A DNA stretch of 64,000 nucleotides from Aliirhizobium wenxiniae (GCF_014201355.1 NZ_JACHEG010000001.1:868001-932000), one strand, 5' to 3'. Positions 45,943 through 55,709 are shown, counted from the stretch's first letter. Notes: generated by a model from the sequence alone, not told the origin. A program made the numbers and translations.

Positions 45943-46524
45943 TTAATCGCAGCGCATCTTTTCTTCCCAATGCCGACGGCAAAGTGAAACGTATTTCTCG
46001 TTGCCGCCCACCTCGACCTGAGCGCCCTCGCGGATCACCTCACCCGCCTCATCGACCCTGACGACCATGGTCGCCTTGCGGCCGCAATGGCAAATGGTTC
46101 GCACTTCCCGCAACTCGTCGGCAATCGCCAGCAATTCATACGATCCGGGAAACAGCTTGCCCTGAAAATCGGTGCGCAAACCATAGGCCATGACGGGAAT
46201 ACCGACCCGGTCCGAGACCCGCGCCAACTGCCATACCTGCTCTGCCGAAAGAAACTGGGCCTCGTCGACGAAAACGCAGGCAATCGGTTCCTGCGTGTGC
46301 ATGTCCGCGATGGCCGTAAAAAGATCATCGCTCTGGCCGAAGGGAATAGCTTCGGAAGAAAGCCCAATGCGTGAAGCGACCTTGCCCTTACCTGCGCGCT
46401 CATCCAGCGCAGCGATGAAGATCACCGTGCGCATGCCGCGTTCCCGATAATTGTAGGAGGCCTGCAAGAGCATCGTCGACTTGCCGGCGTTCATCGTCGC
46501 GTAGTGGAAATAGAGCTTGGCCAT
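45943..46524 (-). CDS. tdk: Thymidine kinase
   Basis: Phosphorylates thymidine in the salvage pathway. 193 aa, the family length. Walker A YATMNAGKSTMLLQ at residues 9-22; DEAQFLS is the Walker B/base; the zinc-type Cys set is partly visible in TICHCGRKA and SLCRRHW. Start at 46524; the longer in-frame extension is not family-like. Between pit and pseudoazurin genes, same strand as both. Confidence 0.96.
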   Translation of the reverse strand: MAKLYFHYATMNAGKSTMLLQASYNYRERGMRTVIFIAALDERAGKGKVASRIGLSSEAIPFGQSDDLFTAIADMHTQEPIACVFVDEAQFLSAEQVWQLARVSDRVGIPVMAYGLRTDFQGKLFPGSYELLAIADELREVRTICHCGRKATMVVRVDEAGEVIREGAQVEVGGNEKYVSLCRRHWEEKMRCD

Positions 46525-46607
46525 GGCTGGCGTTTTCTTACCCTCCGGCGGCAAGCGAAAGACAGGCCGCCGGATAACCACAGATATTTGCGATCGCCTC
46601 GCGAGGT

Positions 46608-47612
46608 TTAAGCGAACAAAGCCACGATCTGATAGGTCAGATAGGAGATCAGGGCGGCAGCCGGCATGGTAACGATCCAGGCAATCACGATATTGCCGGC
46701 AAGCCCCCAGCGTACCGCAGATACGCGCCGAGCCGCCCCGACACCGACGATCGCGCCGGTGATCGTGTGGGTGGTCGAAACTGGAATGCCGAGCCATGTC
46801 GCGCCGAACAGCGTCAACGCACCGCCCGTCTCGGCGCAAAACCCCTGCATGGGATTAAGTCGCGTGATCTTCGATCCCATCGTATGAACGATCCGCCAGC
46901 CGCCGAACAGTGTGCCGAGCGCCATGGCCGACTGGCAGGTGATGACAACCCAGAACGGCACATAGAACTCCGACCCGAGATAACCCTGGCTGAACAGCAG
47001 CACCGCGATGATACCCATCGTCTTCTGCGCATCATTGCCGCCATGGCCGAGCGAGTAGAGCGAGGCAGAAACGAACTGCATGATGCGAAAAGTCCGGTCG
47101 ACCGCAAACGGCGTCTGGCGCACGAAAATCCACGACACGGCAAGAACAAGCACCAGCGCCAGGAAAAACCCGATCGCCGGCGACAGGAAGATCGCACCCG
47201 CAGTTTTCAGGAAGCCACCCCAGACGATCGACGAAATCCCCACCTTTGCAAGCCCGGCGCCAATCAGACCGCCGACCAGTGCATGCGAAGAACTGGACGG
47301 GATCCCAAATATCCAGGTGACGATATTCCAGATGATCGCCCCCATCAGCGCGGCAAAGATTACCGCAGGCGAGACGATGCCCGGATCGATAATACCGGTT
47401 CCAAGCGTTTCGGCCACATGCAGCCCGAAGAACATGAAGGCAATGAAATTGAAAAAGGCGGCCCAGGCCACCGCATATTGCGGCTTCAGAACACGAGTCG
47501 AAACGATCGTCGCGATCGAGTTTGCCGCGTCATGCAGACCGTTGAGAAAATCGAAAAACAGCGCAATACCGATCAATCCGACCAGCAGCGGAAAGGCGAG
47601 TGTCAGGTCCAT
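46608..47612 (-). CDS. pit: Low-affinity inorganic phosphate transporter Pit
   Basis: Inner-membrane metal-phosphate/H+ symporter of 334 aa. Both family repeats carry the signature: FLNGLHDAANSIATIVSTRVL near residues 22-42 and SLGHGGNDAQKTMGI near 187-201. About ten spans. Its ATG overlaps the stop of the DUF47 gene (ATGA), the OrfA-Pit arrangement known from S. meliloti. Confidence 0.95.
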   Translation of the reverse strand: MDLTLAFPLLVGLIGIALFFDFLNGLHDAANSIATIVSTRVLKPQYAVAWAAFFNFIAFMFFGLHVAETLGTGIIDPGIVSPAVIFAALMGAIIWNIVTWIFGIPSSSSHALVGGLIGAGLAKVGISSIVWGGFLKTAGAIFLSPAIGFFLALVLVLAVSWIFVRQTPFAVDRTFRIMQFVSASLYSLGHGGNDAQKTMGIIAVLLFSQGYLGSEFYVPFWVVITCQSAMALGTLFGGWRIVHTMGSKITRLNPMQGFCAETGGALTLFGATWLGIPVSTTHTITGAIVGVGAARRVSAVRWGLAGNIVIAWIVTMPAAALISYLTYQIVALFA

Positions 47613-48256
47613 CAGACGTTCTCGATCACGATACCGCTGATTTCATTGGCAACATCCTCGAAGCGGTCGACAACCTTTTCGAGTTCGCCATAGATCTCGC
47701 TGCCGATCATATAGGCCATTGCATCGCCGGAAGCGCCGTGCCGCTGGAAGAGATCCTTGAGACCCTGGTCATGCAGATCGTCGGAGCGACCCTCGACACG
47801 CATCACCTCTTCGGCAATCGCGCTGAGGCGCTGCGCATTGGCGCCGAGCTTGTCGAGCAGCGGAATGGCTTCCGCGACGAGATGCGCCGCCTTGACAACC
47901 TCTTCGCCCATCTGCCGCATCAACGGATCGAAGCTCGACTGTTCGAACAGCCGAATGGTTTTCACCGTCTTGTGCATCATGTCGATCGCATCATCCATCG
48001 ACTGGATCAGATCCTTGATGTCACCACGATCGAAAGGCGTGATGAAGCTGCGCCGGACGGCGAGCAGCACGTCGCGCGTAATGTCATCGGCGCGATCCTC
48101 GAGTGTCACGATACGCTCGCAATTCGCCTCTACATCTTTCCCGTTGAGAAGCTCGCCCAGCGCTTCGGCAGCCTCCACGACAGTCTTCGAATGTTCGGAA
48201 AACATGTCGAAGAACTTGTCTTCGCGCGGCATCAACTTCCGGAAAATACTCATCAT
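47612..48256 (-). CDS. DUF47/PhoU-like partner of Pit
   Basis: 214-aa all-helical PhoU-fold protein (MREDKFFDMFSEHS, TPFDRGDIKDLIQSMDDAIDMM, TLEDRADDITRDV). In S. meliloti the equivalent OrfA is cotranscribed with pit and needed for low-affinity phosphate uptake, where its loss is compensated by high-affinity Pho transport. Start at 48256 or three bases later. Confidence 0.92.
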   Translation of the reverse strand: MMSIFRKLMPREDKFFDMFSEHSKTVVEAAEALGELLNGKDVEANCERIVTLEDRADDITRDVLLAVRRSFITPFDRGDIKDLIQSMDDAIDMMHKTVKTIRLFEQSSFDPLMRQMGEEVVKAAHLVAEAIPLLDKLGANAQRLSAIAEEVMRVEGRSDDLHDQGLKDLFQRHGASGDAMAYMIGSEIYGELEKVVDRFEDVANEISGIVIENV

Positions 48257-48360
48257 GACAACAATCCCTGCTGCGGCACCGACATCAGGGCCGTCACAAA
48301 ACTGTCATAAAAGCCATCGGACGGCTGGAATCAACCGCAAAAATCGGCATTTAAACGGGC

Positions 48361-48885
48361 ATGAAACCTGTCACCAAAGACAAGAAGTCGCAAAACACCA
48401 AACAGAACCCGAAGCCGAGGACACTGTTGCAGCAACTTGCACAGATGCCGGAGAAGCTTTTCAGCGGATTTCGCCAGCAATACGGTGCGCTCTGCTTTCG
48501 CTGGACGGGTGATGACGACGCCATCGAGATCCTTGTCATCACCTCGCGGGACAGCGGCCGTTGGGTAATTCCCAAGGGCTGGCCGATGAAGAAGAAACAG
48601 CCGCATGAGGCAGCAGAGATCGAAGCCTGGCAAGAAGCAGGTGTGCGAGGGCGAGCGCGAAAGAAGCCGATCGGCCGCTACACCTATCTCAAATGGCTGG
48701 ACAATGGCGATGTTGCGCCCTGTGTGGTCGACGTTTTTCAGGTGGAAGTGGCGGAGGTCGAGAAGAACTTCAAGGAACGTGGCCAGCGTGAGATTGTCTG
48801 GCTTTCACCCAGTGAAGCCGCATATCGCGTCCGGGAAGTCGAACTCAAATCGCTGATCATCGACTTCAACCCGAAGAAGAAATAG
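48361..48885 (+). CDS. NUDIX hydrolase with a divergent box
   Basis: 174 aa, close to the diphosphoinositol polyphosphate hydrolase-like NUDIX proteins of rhizobia (RWVIPKGWPMKKKQPHEAAEIEAWQEAGVRG). Relative to the consensus G-x5-E-x7-REUxEExGU, the first E is K, R is I, and one catalytic E is Q; the remaining Glu residues (EIEAWQEAG) stay. Catalysis may be weak or altered. N-terminus is basic. Substrate unknown. Confidence 0.82.
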   Translation: MKPVTKDKKSQNTKQNPKPRTLLQQLAQMPEKLFSGFRQQYGALCFRWTGDDDAIEILVITSRDSGRWVIPKGWPMKKKQPHEAAEIEAWQEAGVRGRARKKPIGRYTYLKWLDNGDVAPCVVDVFQVEVAEVEKNFKERGQREIVWLSPSEAAYRVREVELKSLIIDFNPKKK

Positions 48886-48891
48886 CACCGC

Positions 48892-49419
48892 TCAACCGAG
48901 AGCGGAAAGGACGAAATCGGCACGCTCGACGACAGAGACCTTCGGCAGGACCATCACCTCATAGCCGAGTTTCGGATAGGCTGCGGCAAGGCGTTCATAT
49001 TCCGCGACCGCATCATCAAGCGAATGCAGCCGCTCGGCGTCCCCTTCATAGATTTCCGGCCACGGCGGTGTCATGAAAACGGTCGGATGATACGGATGGA
49101 TCTCATTCAATCGCTCGACCATAGGCTCCCCAGTCATCTGTTCCAATGCGACGGCGGCATCGATCAGCCCGCGATCGAAGAACGTCCAGCCTGTATTCCC
49201 GGCAGCAACCTGCCTGTCGGCAACCGCCATATCGATCGCCAGCCGCGCAAAGGCGGCGAGATCCACCCAGGGCAGCGCTCTCCCCTCGCCTTGCATCTCC
49301 TGCCTGACGATCCGCCGTCCCGGCTCCTCGACCACGGAAAATCCACGAGCACCGAGTTCTCCAAGAAGCGTCGACTTGCCTCCGCCGGAACATCCGGAAA
49401 TCACCACGAAGCGGCTCAT
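48892..49419 (-). CDS. P-loop ATPase/kinase-like protein
   Basis: 175 aa. Walker A SGCSGGGKSTLLGEL at residues 8-22; GWTFFDRGLIDAAVALEQM and HPYHPTVFMTPPWPEIYEGDAERLHS match the AAA_28/nucleoside-kinase-like family found in proteobacteria. The substrate is unknown. The start at 49419 (MSRFVV) has GGAGG; an upstream in-frame start is not favoured. Confidence 0.82.
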   Translation of the reverse strand: MSRFVVISGCSGGGKSTLLGELGARGFSVVEEPGRRIVRQEMQGEGRALPWVDLAAFARLAIDMAVADRQVAAGNTGWTFFDRGLIDAAVALEQMTGEPMVERLNEIHPYHPTVFMTPPWPEIYEGDAERLHSLDDAVAEYERLAAAYPKLGYEVMVLPKVSVVERADFVLSALG

Positions 49420-49542
49420 GCATATCCTCCACATATTGTCGCGACAGCCGTTGCTGGCTAGCATATTTTCGAATGCGGAAAGCCAACGCCTTCCATTTTG
49501 GCTTTTCTGAAAAAGCGACCCTACTTCCCCAAGGACAAAGCA

Positions 49543-50574
49543 ATGCGTTCATCCAGGATCATCCACATCGTCACCTGTCATGCGGAAGGCGAAGTCGGTG
49601 ATGTCATCGTCGGTGGTGTCGCACCGCCTCCGGGCGATACGATCTGGGAACAGTCGCGCTTTATCGCGAAAGACCAGACCTTGCGGAATTTCGTTCTCAA
49701 CGAACCGCGCGGCGGCGTCTTCCGCCACGTCAACCTTCTCGTGCCGCCAAAGAACCCGAAAGCCCAGATGGGCTGGATCATCATGGAGCCGGAAGACACG
49801 CCGCCTATGTCCGGATCGAACTCCATCTGCGTCGCAACCGTCCTTCTCGACAGCGGCATCATCCCGATGACCGAACCGGTGACGAAAATGGTGCTGGAAG
49901 CACCGGCAGGATTGGTCGAGGTCGAGGCCGAATGCAGGAACGGCAAGGCCGAGCGGATCACCGTCACCAACGTCAAGAGCTTTGCCCAGAAGCTCGGCGC
50001 ATCGCTCGATGTCCCGGGCCTAGGAACCATCACGGTCGATACCGCCTATGGCGGCGACAGTTTTGTTGTCATCGATCCCGACGAGATCGGCATCGATCTC
50101 ATCCCCGAAAATGCCCGGCTGATCGCCGAAACCGGCATCAGGATCACCAACGAGGCAAACCGGCAGCTGGGCTTTTCACATCCGGAAGATACCGGCTGGA
50201 ACCACATCTCCTTCTGCCTTTTTGCCGGCAAGACCTACCATGAGGACGGCCAGCTTACCGCGAAATCCGTCGTTGCCATCCAGCCCGGCAAGATCGACCG
50301 CTCTCCGACCGGTACTGCCGTCTCGGCACGCATGGCGCTGCTTCACGCACGCGGCCAATTGAAGGAAGGCGACAGTCTGACGGGCATCTCGATCATCGGC
50401 ACACGCTTCGTCGGCAGGATCGTCAGGGAAACGGAAATCGCCGGGAATAAGGCCATCATCCCATCGATCAGCGGCCGTGCCTGGATTAGCGGCACCTCTC
50501 AACTTATGCTCGATCCCTCCGACCCTTTCCCCGGCGGCTACAGGCTTTCCGACACCTGGCCTATGCTCAAATAG
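49543..50574 (+). CDS. Proline racemase superfamily enzyme, catalytic Cys both replaced
   Basis: 343 aa of the proline racemase/4-hydroxyproline epimerase/trans-3-hydroxy-L-proline dehydratase family. At the usual first Cys the protein has Ser90 (PPMSGSNSI) and at the second Thr256 (DRSPTGTA). Two-thiol racemisation is therefore unlikely; loss of the second Cys is typical of the dehydratase branch, but the first Cys is usually kept there, so the reaction is open. The start at 49543 has AAGGAC. A convergent AraC regulator follows; no hydroxyproline catabolic genes are adjacent. Confidence 0.87.
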   Translation: MRSSRIIHIVTCHAEGEVGDVIVGGVAPPPGDTIWEQSRFIAKDQTLRNFVLNEPRGGVFRHVNLLVPPKNPKAQMGWIIMEPEDTPPMSGSNSICVATVLLDSGIIPMTEPVTKMVLEAPAGLVEVEAECRNGKAERITVTNVKSFAQKLGASLDVPGLGTITVDTAYGGDSFVVIDPDEIGIDLIPENARLIAETGIRITNEANRQLGFSHPEDTGWNHISFCLFAGKTYHEDGQLTAKSVVAIQPGKIDRSPTGTAVSARMALLHARGQLKEGDSLTGISIIGTRFVGRIVRETEIAGNKAIIPSISGRAWISGTSQLMLDPSDPFPGGYRLSDTWPMLK

Positions 50575-50584
50575 ATCTCACTCC

Positions 50585-51493
50585 TCACTCCACCTCGCCG
50601 AGATGATGGCGAACCCATTTCATTTCCTCCGACGCCGTGCGTCCGAAATGCCGCCGGAAGTCTCTCGCAAATTGCGAGGTGCTCGCGTATCCGACCGATG
50701 TGGCCACGTCAGCAATCTTGCCGCGGCGCGCAATCATCAGCCTTGCCTCGTGCAACCGCATCGCCTTGACATATTGTATCGGGCTGCTCCCGGTCATCTC
50801 CTTGAAGTGGCTATGGTAGGACGGCACGCTCATCCCGGCATTGCTCGCCAGATCGGTAACCGAGATGCCTGAACTGTAGTTTTCCCTGAGGAACCCGAGG
50901 CTTCGAACGATCCGGCCGGCCGCTCCGTCCTGCTGCAGGGCCGCGATCATCGCTCCGCCCTGCGGGCCGACAAGCACCCGGTAATGAAGCTCGCGAAGAA
51001 TGCCGCTACCCAGAACGGCCGCCTCTACGGGATCTCCAAGCGCCGTCAACAGCCGTAACAGCACATCCGCGATGCCCGCGTCCATCCGACTTGAGATCAG
51101 GCTTCGCGGTCGACCTGCTCCGATATCGCCATGCGCCGTGACCTGCGCCGCAATCTCGGCGGCAAGCGCCATGTCGAACTCGACATAGACGGCCAGAAGC
51201 GGGCGCTCGCTGCTGGCAACCGACCCCATTCTGAACGGAACCGGCATCGAGACCGCAAGATAATACTCCTCGTCATACAGGTAGACCTGGTCATCAAGCA
51301 TTCCCTGCTTGCGCCCCTGCAGCACGAACACCGCTCCGGGCCTGTAGAGAACCGGAACGTCATGGAGCACTGCCTCACTCCGCAACAGCCTCACGCCATC
51401 AAGCCGTGTGGCATTGTAGCCATGGCGCGGCGCCAGCCTCCCGGCTAGCTCGACCAATCTATGCCTGCCCGTGATGCCCTCATGTTCATTCAT
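50585..51493 (-). CDS. AraC-family transcriptional regulator
   Basis: 302 aa. N-terminal AraC_N-type effector domain (LYRPGAVFVLQGRKQGML near residues 48-65), then a C-terminal pair of helix-turn-helix units: ISVTDLASNAGMSVPSYHSHFKEMTGSSPIQYVKAMRL and IADVATSVGYASTSQFARDFRRHFG. Start at 51493 (MNEHEGI). It is divergent to a short-chain dehydrogenase gene 93 bp away, its most likely target. Confidence 0.92.
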   Translation of the reverse strand: MNEHEGITGRHRLVELAGRLAPRHGYNATRLDGVRLLRSEAVLHDVPVLYRPGAVFVLQGRKQGMLDDQVYLYDEEYYLAVSMPVPFRMGSVASSERPLLAVYVEFDMALAAEIAAQVTAHGDIGAGRPRSLISSRMDAGIADVLLRLLTALGDPVEAAVLGSGILRELHYRVLVGPQGGAMIAALQQDGAAGRIVRSLGFLRENYSSGISVTDLASNAGMSVPSYHSHFKEMTGSSPIQYVKAMRLHEARLMIARRGKIADVATSVGYASTSQFARDFRRHFGRTASEEMKWVRHHLGEVE

Positions 51494-51585
51494 AGGAATT
51501 GACAATCTTATTAGAGAATTCACCGTCGAACACAGCGACGCATCATATTATTTGCCAAGTCCACGATCAACTGAGGACGCATCCA

Positions 51586-52413
51586 ATGACCAACAGGAGA
51601 TTCTTCATCACCGGAGCCAATTCGGGTTTCGGCCTTGCCATTGCAACCGCCGCCAGCGCCGCAGGCCACACCGTCATCGGTACAGTCAGGTCCGAAGCTT
51701 CGAGGGCAGACCTTGCCGCGCAGCTGCCGGACATTCACACCACACTCTGCGATGTCACCGATTTCGACCGCATACCCGCGATCGTCGAACAGGCTGAAAA
51801 AGATCACGGCCCCGTGGATGTTCTCATCAACAATGCCGGCTACGGCCACGAAGGTGTGCTGGAGGAATCGCCGATCGAAGAGATGCGGCGCCAGTTCGAC
51901 GTTAACGTCTTCGGCGCAGTAGCCGTCGCCAAAGCTTTCCTGCCGCGCTTCCGTCAGCGACGCCGCGGCTTCATCGTTAATGTCACCTCCATGGGCGGCA
52001 TGATCACCATGCCCGGCATAGGCTATTATTGCGGCAGCAAGTTCGCCCTCCAGGGTATTTCGGAAGTCATGCGGTCTGAAATGGCGCCCTTCGGCGTGCA
52101 TGTCACGACGCTCTGCCCCGGTTCCTTCCGCACCGACTGGGCAGGTCGCTCGATGATCCGTACAGAAAGGTCGATTGATGACTATGACGCGCTGTTTAAC
52201 CCCATCCGCCAGTCCCGGCAGGAAAAAAGCGGCAGGCAGCTGGGTGACCCGGCCAAGCTTGCTGCTGCCGTCCTGACCGTGATCGAGTCCGATGCACCAC
52301 CACCGCAATTATTGCTCGGCAGCGATGCGCTGAAATTTGTCTCCGAGAGGATCACCCGTCTGCAGCAGGAGATCGACGAGTGGAAGGCCGTGACGATCTC
52401 GACGGATGGCTGA
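51586..52413 (+). CDS. Short-chain dehydrogenase/reductase
   Basis: 275-aa classical SDR. NAD(P) site TGANSGFG at residues 9-16, NNAG in the DVLINNAGYG stretch, catalytic Ser in VTSMGGM and YYCGSK (Y-x3-K). An Arg after the second strand (TVRSEAS) suggests NADP. Substrate unknown. Start at 51586 with TGAGGA upstream. Divergent to the AraC gene, which probably controls it. Confidence 0.92.
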   Translation: MTNRRFFITGANSGFGLAIATAASAAGHTVIGTVRSEASRADLAAQLPDIHTTLCDVTDFDRIPAIVEQAEKDHGPVDVLINNAGYGHEGVLEESPIEEMRRQFDVNVFGAVAVAKAFLPRFRQRRRGFIVNVTSMGGMITMPGIGYYCGSKFALQGISEVMRSEMAPFGVHVTTLCPGSFRTDWAGRSMIRTERSIDDYDALFNPIRQSRQEKSGRQLGDPAKLAAAVLTVIESDAPPPQLLLGSDALKFVSERITRLQQEIDEWKAVTISTDG

Positions 52414-52432
52414 GGCTCTGACCGTCTCCACG

Positions 52433-52774
52433 TCAGTGAAAGGCGCGAACCTCGACCGGCGCCCTGCAGGCTATAGCCGCCTTGCGGCCCCATTCGAGCG
52501 CTTCATCCATGTCGGCCGCCTCAAGCACCCAGAAGCCGCCGACATGTTCGCTTGTCTTCAGATAAGGGCCATCGGTGATTTCCACCTCGCCGCCCGGCCC
52601 GGCTTTCAGTGATTTCGCAACGGCGACCGGATGGAGGCCGCCGACGAAAAGCCGGATGCCGGCCGCGATCATCTCTTCGTTGAGCAAGTCGATGTCGCGA
52701 TGCATCGCCTCGTCTTCCAGGGCGGCGGGATCGTAATCGTCGGGATGGTGAATGGCGACCAGATAACGTGACAT
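52433..52774 (-). CDS. YCII-related (DGPF) family protein
   Basis: 113 aa, single YCII/DGPF domain: MSRYLVAIHHPDDYDP at the start and ITDGPYLKTSEHVGGFWVLEAADMDEALEWGRK at the end. The family often sits next to ECF sigma factors, not seen here; biochemical role unclear. Start at 52774. Confidence 0.88.
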   Translation of the reverse strand: MSRYLVAIHHPDDYDPAALEDEAMHRDIDLLNEEMIAAGIRLFVGGLHPVAVAKSLKAGPGGEVEITDGPYLKTSEHVGGFWVLEAADMDEALEWGRKAAIACRAPVEVRAFH

Positions 52775-52875
52775 GATCTTCTCCTCCTGCGGCACGGAAG
52801 GCATTCTGCCTTCCTTTCACGCGGAGGACGAGCGGCCGGATTAAAATCCGACACGCCGCCTTGAAATTCCGGACG

Positions 52876-53589
52876 TCAGGCCGTCCGGAGCGAGCCCTGA
52901 TGCACGACGATGCGGGCATGGTAGGGAACGCGGGTATAAAGGTCGAGAATGTCCTGGTTGACGAAGCGCACGCAGCCGGATGATGCGGCCGTGCCGATCG
53001 ATTTCCATTCGGGCGAGCCGTGCAGGCGATAAAGCGTGTCCTGGCCATCCTTGAAGATGTAGAGCGCACGCGCGCCGAGCGGGTTCTTGATGCCGGGCTC
53101 CATGCCGCCCGCCTTGACCGAATAGCGCGCCAGCGAAGGCTGGCGGGCAACCATCTCGTCCGGAACCTTCCACCGCGGCCAGGGCTGCCGCCACTGGATG
53201 ACGCCCTCGCCTTCCCACATAAAACCATCGCGGCCGATGCTGACGCCATAACGCATCGCCGTACCACCCGGCTCTACGACATAAAGGAATCGGTTGGGCG
53301 TATCGACGACGATCGTGTTCGGCTTTTCGCCTGTCGGATCGATGACGCGCTGCCGGTAATATTTCGGGTCGATCTGCTGATACGGGATTGCCGGAAGCTG
53401 GTATCCACCGTCTTCCACAGCCGCATAACGCGCCTGCAGCTCTGCCTCATCGGGAGGACCGATCGGCCGTTGCGCGGCGACCGGAACGACATTCGGCTGG
53501 CTCGTGGTGCTACAGCCAGCCAGTGCCGCCGTCATGGATACGGAACCAAGCACGAAGCTTCGCCGCGACAGGGAGAATGAAGTGGGCAT
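52876..53589 (-). CDS. L,D-transpeptidase (YkuD), probable lipoprotein
   Basis: Periplasmic peptidoglycan cross-linker of 237 aa. The N-terminus SLSRRSFVLGSVSMTAALAGC has both a twin-arginine look and a lipobox with Cys26. The catalytic signature has His190 (YRLHGSPEW) and Cys206 (SSGCVRF), as in YkuD enzymes with ErfK/YbiS-type topology. It may cross-link or attach outer-membrane proteins. Start at ATG 53589. Confidence 0.93.
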   Translation of the reverse strand: MPTSFSLSRRSFVLGSVSMTAALAGCSTTSQPNVVPVAAQRPIGPPDEAELQARYAAVEDGGYQLPAIPYQQIDPKYYRQRVIDPTGEKPNTIVVDTPNRFLYVVEPGGTAMRYGVSIGRDGFMWEGEGVIQWRQPWPRWKVPDEMVARQPSLARYSVKAGGMEPGIKNPLGARALYIFKDGQDTLYRLHGSPEWKSIGTAASSGCVRFVNQDILDLYTRVPYHARIVVHQGSLRTA

Positions 53590-53822
53590 CAATGTTTTTT
53601 CCGGGATTGAGCAGATAACGATAAGCTTCTATCCGCCCTGACATGAGTTAGATCAAGTCACAACCGGGGCATCGGGCTTAGCAAGCGCCTCATCGTGACA
53701 ATTTTGCCGATACCGGACTGAATGTCGCAAATGACCTGTGTCCTGCGGCGTAAACGCGCATGCTTGCTTGCAACAGGAAGTTATTGATAATGGCCGGGAA
53801 CAAGAAATAACGGGAGCACTTC

Positions 53823-54776
53823 ATGCGCATCCATAAATCGCTGGCCTTCACCGTCGCCGTCTCTGCAGCTCTAGCCGGTTTTGCTGCCAGCGCATCCGCT
53901 GCCGAGCCGGCTGCCTGTGGCACCGTCCGCTTCTCCGATGTCGGCTGGACAGACATCACGGCAACCACCGCAACCGCCTCCGTTCTCCTGAAGGCATTGG
54001 GCTATCAGACAGACATCAAGGTCCTGTCCGTCCCGGTCACCTATTCGTCGCTGAAGAACAAGGATATCGACGTCTTCCTCGGCAACTGGATGCCGACCCA
54101 GGAAGCAGACGTCCGCCCGTTCCTGACCGAAAAATCCGTCGAATCCTTCGGCCCCAACCTGGTTGGCGCGAAATATACGCTTGCCACCAATGCCAAGGGC
54201 GCCGAACTCGGAATCAAGGATTTCAAAGATATCGCGGCTCACGCAGATGCTCTCGGCGGCAAGATCTATGGCATCGAGCCGGGCAATGACGGCAACCGCC
54301 TGATCCTTGGCATGATCGAGAAGGACACGTTCGGCCTGAAGAAGCTGGAAGTGGTGGAATCCTCCGAACAGGGCATGCTCGCGCAGGTCGCCCGTGCAGA
54401 CAAGGCCGGTGAACCTGTCGTCTTCCTCGGCTGGGAACCGCATCCGATGAACGCCAATTTCAAGCTGACCTATCTGACCGGCGGCGATGACGTGTTCGGT
54501 CCGAATTTCGGTGGTGCGGAAGTCTATACCAACGTGCGGTCCGGCTTCACCGAGGAATGCCCCAATGTCGGCACCTTCATCAAGAACCTGAAATTCTCGC
54601 TGCCGATGGAAAACGAGATCATGGGCGGCATCCTGAATGACAGCGAGGAGCCGGAAGTCGCGGCAACCGGCTGGCTGAAGGCCAATGGCGCAGCGATCGA
54701 GCCATGGCTGGCCGGTGTCACGACCAAGGACGGCAAGCCGGGCCTTGATGCCGTCAAGGCCGAACTCGGTCTCTGA
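53823..54776 (+). CDS. choX: Choline ABC transporter, periplasmic binding protein
   Basis: 317 aa with a signal peptide ending ASASA; the mature part is a ChoX/ProX-like choline binder (CGTVRFSDVGWTDITATTATASVLLKALGYQ, DVFLGNWMPTQE). In S. meliloti ChoX binds choline with high affinity. It is first of choXWV, and a strong hairpin follows it, which probably raises its mRNA level over the downstream genes. Confidence 0.94.
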   Translation: MRIHKSLAFTVAVSAALAGFAASASAAEPAACGTVRFSDVGWTDITATTATASVLLKALGYQTDIKVLSVPVTYSSLKNKDIDVFLGNWMPTQEADVRPFLTEKSVESFGPNLVGAKYTLATNAKGAELGIKDFKDIAAHADALGGKIYGIEPGNDGNRLILGMIEKDTFGLKKLEVVESSEQGMLAQVARADKAGEPVVFLGWEPHPMNANFKLTYLTGGDDVFGPNFGGAEVYTNVRSGFTEECPNVGTFIKNLKFSLPMENEIMGGILNDSEEPEVAATGWLKANGAAIEPWLAGVTTKDGKPGLDAVKAELGL

Positions 54777-54788
54777 TCGTTCGACAGC

Positions 54789-54810
54789 AAGGGCCGGTTC
54801 TCCGGCCCTT
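54789..54810 (+). terminator. choX-choW intercistronic hairpin
   Basis: Perfect 9-bp stem AAGGGCCGG / CCGGCCCTT, loop TTCT, no T-run; likely stabilises the choX message or attenuates reading into choW. Confidence 0.7.
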
Positions 54811-54848
54811 GTCCCCTGCCCGTTTAATATTTTGAGGTGGTACCGGAC

Positions 54849-55709
54849 GTGAACTGGCTACCCGACTGGCTCGTTGACTCGAGCGGAAAGCTGCGCCTGG
54901 GCAACTGGGCGAAAAATGCCGTCGACTGGCTGACCGGCAATGCAAGCTGGTTTTTCGACTGGTTGTCGCATGTCCTGTCGAAGGTGATCGACGCGCTTCT
55001 GGCGGTGCTGCAATATCCGCACCCCTTTCTGCTCATCGCGATCTTCACCGCGCTCGCCTACGGCCTGCGCCGTTCCTTCGGCGTCGCAGCCTTCACCTGT
55101 CTTGGCTTGTTGCTGATCTACAATCTCGGCTACTGGAAAGAGACGACCGAAACGCTGGCGCTCGTGCTGGCGGCCACCGTGGTCAGCATGGCGATCGGCA
55201 TACCGCTCGGGATTGCCGCGGCAAGGCGGGAATGGATCTATCAGGGCATGCGCCCGGTCCTCGACCTGATGCAGACCATCCCGACCTTCGTCTATCTCAT
55301 CCCGGCGCTCATCCTTTTCGGCCTCGGCATGGTGCCGGGCTTGATTGCCACCGTCATTTTCGCCATTCCCGCACCGATCCGGCTTACCCGCCTCGGCATC
55401 ATTTCCACGCCGGAGGCGCTCACCGAAGCAGCCGTCGCGTTCGGCGCCACATCCGGCCAGGTGCTGCGCAAGGTGGAACTGCCCTACGCCATGCCGCAGA
55501 TCATGGCGGGCCTGACCCAGACCATCATGCTGTCGCTGTCCATGGTCGTGATTTCCGCGCTTGTCGGTGCAAACGGCCTCGGAGTACCCGTCGTGCGGGC
55601 GCTCAACACGGTCAACATCGCCCGTGGCTTCGAAGCCGGGCTCTGCATCGTCATCCTCGCCATCATTCTCGATCGCCTCTTCAAGAGTGGAAAGGCGGAT
55701 GCGCCATGA
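54849..55709 (+). CDS. choW: Choline ABC transporter permease
   Basis: 286-aa inner-membrane permease with about seven spans and the BPD_transp_1 fold; the EAA-like loop is ALTEAAVAFGATSGQVLRKVELPYAMPQIMAGL near residues 185-215. The start is a GTG at 54849, 8 bases after GAGGTGG; a GTG four codons earlier overlaps that site. Its stop overlaps the choV ATG. Confidence 0.93.
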   Translation: MNWLPDWLVDSSGKLRLGNWAKNAVDWLTGNASWFFDWLSHVLSKVIDALLAVLQYPHPFLLIAIFTALAYGLRRSFGVAAFTCLGLLLIYNLGYWKETTETLALVLAATVVSMAIGIPLGIAAARREWIYQGMRPVLDLMQTIPTFVYLIPALILFGLGMVPGLIATVIFAIPAPIRLTRLGIISTPEALTEAAVAFGATSGQVLRKVELPYAMPQIMAGLTQTIMLSLSMVVISALVGANGLGVPVVRALNTVNIARGFEAGLCIVILAIILDRLFKSGKADAP

